In this document: one piece after another, positions 54,660 to 64,000 of the stretch
Layout of the letters: the number at the start of each line of letters is the position of its first letter
Numbering within the stretch: the stretch's first letter is position 1
DNA from: Akebia trifoliata
Lineage: Eukaryota; Streptophyta; Magnoliopsida; Ranunculales; Lardizabalaceae
DNA: 64,000 nt
Assembly (NCBI GenBank): GCA_017979445.1
Contig: CM030705.1
Coordinates: 17,129,040 to 17,193,039 of the forward strand
Reading direction: 5' to 3'
Made by a program: the position numbers and the translations under genes
The notes under the pieces: model-generated
Seen by the model: only the letters and a program-made list of their open reading frames with translations
Told to the model about the DNA's origin: nothing
Databases searched by the model: none

Positions 54660-56288
54660 TCATCTGTTAAAGATACAGGACTTTTTCAAGTTCATCTGAG
54701 CCAACAAGTAACTAGTGAATGCGGGGCTACTGTATCGAGGCGGGGATAAACAATACGTATCATCCGAGGTTAAATCAAATGGTTCATAGTTTGTGGTGAA
54801 AACCTCATCAATGAATGTTATCCCGGCAAGGGGGTAACTAGGCGGTTTGACTTGGATGGGATGGATAAGAGAGACAGGATCAAATGGCAATGGTATGTGA
54901 GAAACCATGTTCAAGGTTGGTAGAGGTTGATAGGTAGGTAGTGGATTAGTGGTGACATTCGGTGGGCTAGGGATTGTGACCTTTTTGTTGTCAATCAGGT
55001 TTTGAATGGCATGGCGTAAGGTAATACATCGATCCGTGTGATGGTCAGGGTTTTGATGGAACTCGCAGAACAAGTTAGAATTGTGTCCAGTTGGCAAGGG
55101 ATTAGGTAAAGGTCGGGGTTGGATAGGGGCAAGAAGTCATTTTTTCACCAATTTGTGAAAAGCTACAGTGAGACTCATCCCTAGATTGGTAAATTGACGC
55201 GGAGTTCGAGGTTGACTTAGGTGAGCCTGATTATTAGTTTGGACTTGGGGTTGAACTGGAGTAGCTGACGTGTTGGCTATGTAGACATGGTTGGTACTAG
55301 GTTTAGAAATATAGGGTTTCTTAGGCTTGTTATCTGAGGGGTTAGAGAGAACCCTAGAGGCAAAAGCGTCCTCGAGTTGACTTCCGACTTGTAACAAAGA
55401 CTCAAAAGTAGGGAGATATTGGGCCACTAGGTGTTGAGCATATCCTTGTGAGAGGTTCTTTAGGATAATCGCTACTTGTTCTTTCTCTGAAGGTCTATCC
55501 CACATTTGGGCTACCTTGGCCCTTTAGTGACCGATGAAATCAATGAACGTCTCCCCATTCTTCTATTTAGTTATTTCCAAATCCCTTCTTGAGGTCTCAA
55601 TCTCGGTACTGTACTTATACTGATGCTAGAAAACCTTTGACATGTTTTCCCATGTACCCCCAGTAACTGGATCTTGAGACATCAGCCAACGTAGTACTGA
55701 TCCTGACAAAGTTCTCTGAAACAACAACGTCATATGTTCGTCGCTAAGCCCCATAATGCGCATGTTAGTAACATACACCTTAAGATGTGTTTTTGCACAC
55801 CCTATACCACTAAATGTGTCCATTTCTGGCATCACAAACTTCTCGGGCAAATGGATTTTAGGGATGCGGTTCAGAACTTCAATGCCTGCTGCAATTTCAT
55901 CGATACCCTTTCTACTCTTCATAGCCGACTCTAATTGAGACATTCTGTTAGCTAACACTAGATTTTCATCAACATACTCTTCATCTCCGTCGAGTTCGAA
56001 GACTTCACGTGGACGTCTCTCTTCTTCCTTCTTTCCTTTTGGATCATTTAGGGGATTACCCGTTGATTCCGAGGTCTGTTCTAACACTTCCACTTTGTCT
56101 TTTATACTATTGATATCATTGGCAAAGGCTGCCAAGATCTTACGGATTTCTGTAAGTTCAGATTCTGAAGCAATCTCTGCTTGTTGACTTGGTACTGTAG
56201 CTCGTTCTAACCGACTGGACTTACGACTCCAACTAGGAGGTGGACGCTTGGGTTTGGGCACTATGAAAATCCTATATGACCCCATCAA
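54660..56288 (-). pseudogene. element A gag
   Basis: Pieces: 56,288-55,626 (charged N-terminus, then MDTFSGIGCAKTHLKVYVTNM and LLFQRTLSGSVLRWLMS of the capsid domain), 55,505-55,137 (VAIILKNLSQGYAQHLV), and 55,097-54,660 (zinc-finger-like CEFHQNPDHHTDRC). Two or more stops and frameshifts separate them. It aligns only distantly with the gag of B. Confidence 0.85.
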
Positions 56289-56483
56289 AGGTAAATTTAG
56301 TCAATTTCAGTATTACCCTCTTGATAAAATTTTAAGGAATCATTTCATTGAGGTTTGTGCACCAATCCATTAATTAATCCATTCACATAATGAACATTCA
56401 AAAAAGAAATCAATATTTATTTGAAAGAAAAATAACTTTATTGAAAATGATTGACAAATAAATGTTCTTATTAAAAATATCTT

Positions 56484-57665
56484 TCAACAAATTTGACTTG
56501 AACTATTTTTACATGGACACTTGGCTTTGTCTTGATGGTGATCAATATTACTGTCAGGCCTGACCCTCTTGGCTCTAACAACTGGCTCTTTGAATTCTGT
56601 TGGTCCGTCTGGATACTCTAAGGTGCGCTTGTTCCAAGCTTTCTCAATAAGATGTACTAACTTTTCAGTCAAAGGCTCGGGGGGAAAGAAAGCTTTGTGC
56701 TGAGGTAAAAATAACTCTATAGGTACGTCGTACTATTCTGGGATCAGATTAGGATAGTTAAAAGATGTTTCTTCTAAATCGATCAGACAGACATAGTAGG
56801 ATCCTTTGGTTCCTAGAATAGGGAGATCAGACATCCATCAAGGGCACCTAAAACCGATATGACAGGCAAGGCGAGAGTCTAACCATTTACTCCAAGCTTT
56901 GACTGAGTTGTGACGCACTAACAGGTTTCTCTTGGAAAAGTGTTCTGGCCCATATTCGAGGTTTGAGGGAACATCTACAATTTTGAGACGATCACAAAGC
57001 CACATATAGAGTAAATAAGGGTTTCCTTTGAAGTTTTCCCGCTCACCATTTTTTATGGCATCTAAACCTGAGAAAGTTTCAACTAGGATGAGAAGTACCT
57101 GGATGACTTTTCTTGAGAGTTGAGAGGCTATATCTATGATGGACTCAGGGATAGTTTGACCATCACTATTGGAGGTCAGCATGTATTGGGCTAGGATTCC
57201 TAGGCACAATCGATAATCTCTTGTAGCTCGTCAGGCTTCAGGTTTTACATTGATAGGGTGACTGCGGGAGTGATACGGGCTCAGTAAAGGTACTAAGTCC
57301 AATTTCCCGTTATGAACTAAGGCCTTGGCTTCTTCCTTGGAAATGTTCAGTCCTCTGGCGAGGTCACCAGAATATCCGGTCTTCAATGAGGGCCTGACTA
57401 GAGGTCCTGAAATGGATATCCCCATGATGCCACAAAAATCCTCGTGAGTGGGGCACAAATGCATATACCCCATATGGAATATATGAAGATGGGGGTTCCA
57501 TCACTTAGCCATAGCACGTAAGAGGTTCTAGTCTATCTCAAACTCGTGGAAGTAGAGAGCATTCCTCAACATGAATCTCCCAAAATTGATCTTCTCTATA
57601 GGGTGCATCCCTACGACGGTTGTTTTGACTAACTGATCGATTGGGTTATCGCTTGCGACTAGCAT
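56484..57665 (-). pseudogene. element A ORF1
   Basis: Same protein as ORF1 of B, with the ATG at 57,665, but broken by at least five stops (57,528; about 57,500; 57,231; 56,838; about 56,736). Long stretches are nearly identical in sequence to B, for example MHLCPTHED.CGIMGIS and LVRPSLKTGYSG. The C-terminus ends past AKCPCKNSSSQIC. Confidence 0.88.
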
Positions 57666-60649
57666 CCTGGTTTGACATAAAAAGGGTATTTTAGTACTCT
57701 TCCAAGGTTCATGTAAAATATCAATTTTCTCTTTATTTTCTTTTGAAAAATCTTGTTTATATGAAAAATATTTTCTGGAAAACATTTTTCTAGAGAATAA
57801 CACTTTTGCTAGAAAATACTTCTTTTGGAAAAACACTTTTTCTGGAAAATACTTTCCCTTTGTAAATCATTTTTTTTCTTTGAAAATTTGATTTCTATTT
57901 CAATTTCACTAGCCCGGCCCACCATGATTGTTGGATCGAGATGGACTGGGTCATTATTGTAAAAGAATGGATTCTTTATTGGGTCGGTGCACCTATTTTA
58001 ATTTCCAAAAATAACATTTTTGATCCTTGGGACAATCATATACTCTGATCTCATCATTCACATCATTCACATACATTTATCAATCAAAAGATTCCTTTCA
58101 ATAAACAACCCGGGAACACCCACAATAAGTTCGAGTCGTGACCTACAGGGAAGGTTTTTAGACTTTAAGCTTACTACGTGCAATGCATTTTTATCTGGCC
58201 ACCCTTGCGCAAGCACACCTATATACCTTTCGATACGTGGTGACTTAGTTTGATATACCGTATAGGTGATAATCTAAAATCTTCTGAAGTTAAAAACAGC
58301 CAATTTGATCTCCAGTTGAGAGGTGGTGCACAATGCTGAGCAAGGGCCCACTTAAATACCTCTCGTCTAGAATAGACGTAGTATATCCCCCTTGTACAGT
58401 AGAGTACAGAGGAGCAAGATCTTGCTTAGGCACCAGTTTTGACCAAGAAGTGCAATTGATATACTTAGATTATCTTTTACATACCTATGGGTACAAGTCA
58501 AGAGTTGTAGCTTTCATAAATGGTTTGACATCCCACGAGGGGATCGACCACGTACTAGTACTACATTGGCAATTGGGACATGTGATTGTGTGGCTCACAA
58601 TAGGTCAAAGGCTCAGGTTGCTCCAGCCTGGGTGCATCAATATACCTCTCAAAATCATCTGATCAGACGGTATTGATGCCCCAGTTTGATATACCCTAAG
58701 GTACGTGACCGAAGTTGTGGTTTTCATGAATGACCTCGCATCTCCGAAGAGACCGGGCCACGCACTAGTACCACGTTGGCTATATGGGACGTGTAAGTGG
58801 GTAAAACAGTAAACGTGCATGTGGTGTGTGCAACACAGGGTGGGGTGTGCCCGGGGCCTTTTTCAAACAAATGGGCCCATGGGTCTAATCAAATCAATCA
58901 TTATAACATGAATCACATGAATATTTAATCGAGACCAACACCATTATAACCACATAGATATTTAAGCAAGATCAACAACATTCTAAACACATGATTGAAG
59001 ATAAGCATATCAAGCACATATCCATATTAGAAACAAACATTTAATCCGACATATTTCTTTATGTGTTTCGATCAAGGGTCATTTTGGATGGTCCAAACCA
59101 AATTGGTATTTCTGAGGATATTGGATTAAGAATGAAGTGACAATCATTGGGATGAAAGGTTATGATGATCTTTAAACAAATTGAAAGAGAGAAAAAGAAA
59201 AGATAAGAAAATAAATCAATAAAAAAATGAAACATTTTAGAAAACAAATCGTTTTTTATTTTTTTTATTTATAAACAAACTTAAAAGAGCACATTTAAAA
59301 AAAAAACTATTAAATGGACAGTAAGCAAAAACAGCAAAAAAAACTATTTAAAAAAAAAATTAAAACAAAAGGCCATTTGTTAGAAACTGTCCATCGTATT
59401 CAATAAAAGGGGGGTGTCCTTAGTAAAATGAAGATTTTATTTACCCTCACACCATCTTCTCCATCTGTTTTCAGCCATATTCATGTTTTTTTTTTACAAA
59501 AACTGATCTAGACTCTCAACCCGATCGGTTGAGGTCAGTTTGATCAATTTAAAACTCTTTACTTATCACTGATCTCCTGTAATTCAAACCCGGATTAAGT
59601 TCAATAAACCGTTGCCATTAACGATTTGTTAAAGCTCAAAATCGAAGTGGAACAAGTATCCACAAACTCTACTGGCCATGGCTTCCTTCACATTTGATTT
59701 AATGACCACGAGGTCTCCTAAATTACAGATTCAATTAAAAACGAAGTAGAGTATTTCTTGGTCAGAGTTTGAAACCAAAAAAATGCAGATTTTGTTTATA
59801 ACTGATAGGAGTTTCTAAAAGAAAACTTCTTTAATCAAGGTCTGATTTTTTTGTTGCCCCAAATCTTGAATCGATCAGATTTATGGATCAAGGCTGATTG
59901 GATTGTGTTGGCTCTCCAGCCTGATGAAGACGATGAACTTGAGTCTCAAGCCGTTGGGGAAGATGGTGTGGCAATAATAAATAAATAGATTTTATTTATA
60001 GAACACCACTCATGCCCTCAATGTTGCTGTTTAAGAGGGTGTGAAACAAAAGAAAAACAATGCTACTCACGACACTCCACCCAAACAGCAAGTTAATGTT
60101 GTTGACAGAACGTCAGAAACAAAATTTTTTTCTTTCTATGTGCTGTCAATGGGCAGCATGTATATATAAAAAAAAACCTAAGTAATAAGTGAGGAACAAC
60201 TAATAAAAACAAAACAAAATGCAAAAACAAAAAAAAAAATAAGAAAATTCACTTTTTTAATAAAACATTATCAAACAACATGCTTTTTTTTTAAACTTTT
60301 GTTATAAAAAAAACAGATCAACATACCTTAAAAGGAAGAATGACTTAAAAAATCCTTTTCACTTCATTATTCCATCCCCAATGATCATTATTCCACCCTC
60401 ACCAAAATTGTCCTTTGGGAATTTGGTATTATTTAAAGTCACCCTAAGTGACTCTCGATTGAACTTCGTAAAAATGCCAGATTAACATACCCAAAGTTGA
60501 ACCGAAATTAGATCCACAAATATATAAGAAAAAAATGAACAAAAAAAAAACTAACTAAAAATTAAATAAAAGCAAATAAAATAAAATAAGGAACTAAGTC
60601 ATTGGCAATGTTCCCATACTTGGGATTTTTCAAGTTTGATCCTCAATGG
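57666..60649 (-). other. leader (5' UTR) of element A
   Basis: 57,690-57,860 is a short repetitive GAAAATATTTTCT-like stretch. 58,010-58,860 is the block shared with B and D, with the hairpin CGTCTAGAATAGACG at 58,364-58,378. 58,870-60,649 is A-rich and without recognised content. The antisense open frame 58,333-58,662 is discussed in the findings. Confidence 0.7.
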
Positions 60650-60667
60650 TCCCAAGTGGAGTCGCCA
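60650..60667 (-). promoter_or_regulatory. primer binding site of element A
   Basis: Sense TGGCGACTCCACTTGGGA starts one base inside the 5' LTR. It differs at one position from the sites in B and D. Confidence 0.72.
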
Positions 60668-60668
60668 C

Positions 60669-62387
60669 TGAAAGCGCCCTCGATCCTCGGGGTGCGCAGA
60701 TCCGCTTTTGACTCTTGAGGTTTGGGAGTCACCACCTAGTTATTACGGTCTAGGAACCGAATACTGACTCTGAACGGATAAATAAACTAATCTACTAAAG
60801 AAAAACTAAATCTGGGGATCAGATTACGGGGTTGGAAGGTGTTAGGCACCAACCCCGCCCGGCCAATATCGATCTCTAATTATCCCAAATAAGACTACAT
60901 TACTAACAAAAACCTAGATAAAAAAAATAAATGAGATTTTACCTTCGAACGCAACGATTTTATTCCCTCAGATTCGATAAAAATACTCCTTGTACCGTAC
61001 TCCTTACTTCATTCTGTCTCCGGATCTGATTTCGGATCTCCGAGGCAAGGTATCTCTTCCTTAGATCTGGATTCTTCGAATTTTTTTTATCGATTTCGGA
61101 GTGTTTTTGAAGGGCTTCTAGGTATTTTTCAGGCTAAAATCAAAGTATGGGTGTTAGGTAATGAGTTGGGGCTTCAAAATTAGGGTTTTGGGAAGGTTGT
61201 GGAGGCTTCTTGACCTACTTTTTCTAGGGTTCTTTCTTTGATACGAAAATAGGGTGTGGAGGCTCCTATTTATAAAGTTTTTTAGAAGAATTAGAGTTTG
61301 ATTAGGGTTTCTTTTAGATTTTAATTAGGGTTTTGACTTTGGTCTTATGAGATTGACTTAGTCTTTAGGGTTTCAATTTAGGGTTTTGACTTTAGCCTTA
61401 TGAGATTGACTTGATTAGTTTAGATTAGGGTTTTGATTTAGGGTTTTGACTTTAGTCTTATGAGATTGACTTGATTAGTTTAGATTAGGGTTTTGACTTT
61501 AGTCTTATGAGATTGACTTTAATACTTTGACTTTAGTCTTTCTTGGTTGACTTTTAATATCTTGACTTTAGTCTTACTTGATTGACTTTAATCTTACTTG
61601 ATTGATTAGATTTTTGGAGAATCCCCTTTTATTATATCTTTAATTCTTTGGACCCCCAGATGGAGGGGTCCTTGATTAAATATCTTGGCAACCATCAACA
61701 ATTTTGCCTGAAAGCCTGATTGATCGATTTTTTGGTTAAAAATTTTAAATTAATTTTATTAATATTTCACTTTACATTATTAATGATTTATTTATTAATT
61801 TTGAAAATTTTAATTATTAAAATTGTAAAATTATCGTTTTGCCCTTGGAGAGGATTTTTTACGTTTTAAGTCGTTTTTCAATGTTCCAGGATGTTTTGGA
61901 ATCAATTTTTTGTAAGGAATTCAATGGGAATGTTGGTTTTTGTCATTTATGAAGTTTTTTGTATGAAATGATCGTGAACTTTATGAGGGGCATTTTCATA
62001 ATTTTGTCGAATCTTGTAAAAATTGGCGAAATGATTTATTTGATTTCGATTTGTTACTTTATGTGTTTGAATGAGATTTCCTAATAGTAACGAAGGCTTA
62101 GGGTTGTTTTGATGTTAGGGGTATTTTGGTAATTTGATCATTTTTAGTGATTTTTATCGTAAAACTTCTTTTTGGTCTGCAAGATGATGATTTTTATGTT
62201 TTTAGGGTCATATTTTCCAAGCATAGCGTGGTTTCTAAGTTTTGTCAGTTCAAGATACCTCATCCGGATTTCTAAAACATTTCTGGTAACAAAATAAAAC
62301 AATGGAAATAACATCCATCATTGGGAATCATTGCGATCGGGTTGACAAGTTGATTAATCAGGCGGATGCAAAAATGGGGTGTCTACA
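60669..62387 (-). repeat. 5' LTR of element A
   Basis: 1,719 bp, TGAAAGCGCCCTC to GGGGTGTCTACA, partner of 11,631-13,368 with scattered substitutions and small indels (by eye low-to-mid 90s percent identity). The sense TATA box is at 61,267-61,274. Confidence 0.88.
61267..61274 (-). promoter_or_regulatory. TATA box in the 5' LTR of element A
   Basis: The + strand TATTTATA is TATAAATA in sense, at the same LTR position as in D (49,868). Confidence 0.55.
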
Positions 62388-64000
62388 GTACCTAGTGTAC
62401 ATTAAAATCCCATGTGTGTTTGAATTTTATTAAGGAAAATAACTCCATAACCCCCTTTTGTTAGTAGCTTTTCCCTCAAGAAATCTCTCATTTCTTTTCC
62501 TTTACCCCTCTTCAATTCTCTAATAAATTCCACAACTTTAGTGTTCTTATAATTTTTCAAATCTTCTAACAAAGACTTTGTTTTGCTTCGTCCCTACTCA
62601 AGGATAATTACCACTCTAACCCAAGTTTGTTAGGATTCATTCTCACTTCTACCTATCTAATGTTCTTCAAAATTCAAAAATGTTCTATGACATTCAATGT
62701 AAATGGACTATCTTCCAAAGTTTATGACTACTTTATCCTTCCTAGATAGTTCTTTAGAATTTGTACCAATTGACTATTTAATCCATAATTTGTTGGTGAT
62801 TCTCTCAAGAGAAGTGACTAAAGAGATAAAAAACTAATCATCTAATTACATATCATTTGACTTAATTCCCTTACAATTGACTCAAGATCAAGGTTTTATG
62901 ACTATTCTAACATCCGTAAATAATTCTCTAGAACTTTTGGATTTTACCATTCTACCCATTGATGATCAAGAATGGTGAAACCCAATAAAAAGATAAAGAC
63001 CATCAAAGCAACGGTTAAAAAGTGAAATTGATATTTTTCATGAGGGGTTTTCCTAGAATATTTGGGTAATCAAGCTTTAGGACAAGTTTACTTTCAAGGG
63101 TCTCTCAAAATCCTATAAGGGAGACTTTTCCAAGAAAAATGAAGGAATTCATTTGATAATCCAAAATTCTACCTAAAAATCTCCCTAACCTTTCTAGCCT
63201 CTCATTCTTTCAAAACATCTCTTAAAATTATTAGAAGAAAAATCTAAGAAGAAGAAGCAAGAGAAAGAAAAGACCAAGGTAGGGTTAAACCCTCTATTCC
63301 TCCCCTTTCTTTATTTTAAGCATTTTTCCTATTTGTAAGTTTAATTTCATGTTTTCTAATGTAGTTTCCTAAATCTTTAGTCTAGAGGCTTGGGGAGAGA
63401 GAGTAATCCCTCTTATAGGTTATTTCCCCTAATAAGTCATCAATAAGCTCCTTGGGAGCATTAGAATAGGATATTTTACTTAATTTACTTTCATGCAATT
63501 TCAATTATATCGTATAGTTGCTTTACATTCCATTTAATTTGTTCGCAAATTTAATTTCGTAGACTTGATGTGTATTTTCTTTTTTTTTCTTTGATGACAA
63601 TGGAACTAGAGAGTAAACCCTTTTAAGACGTAATCTTCTCTTGATGAGTCCATCACATACATACACTTTGCACATAATCACTTCTAAAATGGGTACAAGC
63701 AAGAGTGTAGGCCTTTATGGACCTATATTCAACCTTTAGAGCCAATAAAAATAGTTTAAAAATGGACAAAATTTTCATTTATAATGTTTAGTTTTAATAT
63801 TATTTTGTTCAATCTATGAACATCACTTAAAGATCAAACTAACAAATAAAGTCTCCTAAGAGAGCACATAAATTTGTTTTGAAGCTTTAGGACCCCAAAT
63901 AATAAAATCTATGGGGATTTCCTTCAAAGTTCCAAGCGTACAAATAATCTAGCGAACACCTACTTCTAGTAAAGGTTTGCTTATCATCTTCTTTTGCTTA
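62388..64000. other. right flank of element A, no gene recognised
   Basis: It begins with the target duplication GTACC. The rest is AT-rich, with no open frames of note. It may include the remainder of the older LTR that starts at 11,467, but no ending such as a PBS was found. Confidence 0.45.

Larger units (their letters stand above)
11631..62387 (-). mobile_element. element A: old Ogre/Tat-clade Ty3/Gypsy retrotransposon, host of the nest
   Basis: Two LTRs of the same family lie at 11,631-13,368 (3' LTR) and 60,669-62,387 (5' LTR), both in minus orientation, flanked by GTACG (11,626-11,630) and GTACC (62,388-62,392), a 4/5 target duplication. Between them, read right to left, come PBS, leader, ORF1, gag, protease, RT, RNase H, integrase, 3' UTR and polypurine tract. 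This is the Ogre order, with an extra ORF before gag. The span is broken by element B (16,001-35,638) in integrase and by C with D inside it (36,498-50,829) between RNase H and integrase. Subtracting these leaves about 17 kb. All genes carry stops, and the LTRs differ noticeably, so A is the oldest insertion. Confidence 0.88.

Noticed and set aside
1..64000. tRNA or rRNA genes
   Set aside because: No cloverleaf or conserved rRNA segments were noticed; the only tRNA-like strings are the primer binding sites.

Overview
This is nuclear DNA of a flowering plant. It is AT-rich and non-coding for long stretches, with one intron-containing host gene, several MITEs and a very large nest of plant LTR retrotransposons. 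The species cannot be told from the sequence; the Ogre/Tat-type Gypsy load and the gene structure fit an angiosperm.

Left part (1-11,466): an intergenic stretch holds a decayed Gypsy gag (about 2,170-3,320) and a hAT-like MITE (3,549-4,017). Next is one intact-looking half-size ABCG (WBC) transporter gene on the + strand (4,286-10,038; 8 coding exons, 678 aa), with a TATA box at 4,224. Its introns 1 and 2 carry inverted-repeat elements, one of them a hAT-like MITE with an 8-bp target duplication. Downstream are a Tourist-like MITE and a decayed LINE ORF1 (DUF4283-type) fragment.

Right part (11,631-62,387): a single old Ogre/Tat-clade Ty3/Gypsy element, element A, on the minus strand. Its LTRs lie at 11,631-13,368 and 60,669-62,387, about 50 kb apart because other elements sit inside it. 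Element B (16,001-35,638, minus strand, perfect 5-bp target duplication CATGC) lies in A's integrase gene. It is a young, nearly complete 19.6-kb Ogre-like element with ORF1, gag, protease plus G-patch, RT, two RNase H domains and integrase. Element C (36,498-50,829, perfect duplication GTAGT) is a roughly 3.5-kb solo LTR between A's RNase H and integrase parts. Element D (39,621-50,472, + strand) lies inside C. It is a 10.9-kb derivative of the A family that kept its LTRs, leader and 3' UTR but lost all pol genes. Right of 62,387 is flanking DNA without recognisable genes.

Three observations stand out. (1) B carries, in its 3' UTR and in sense orientation, a fragment of a host HD-Zip class IV transcription factor gene (START region joined to the C-terminal tail), apparently intron-less and followed by a long A tract, which suggests capture from mRNA. 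(2) The untranslated regions of A, B and D hold several unrelated-looking tandem repeats whose units form small hairpins, and in several of them the stems covary while the loop stays constant. (3) A and B share a closely similar block (leader plus ORF1) although their gag genes and LTRs are unrelated by eye, which points to modular exchange between Ogre families. All percentages and copy numbers given are by-eye estimates.
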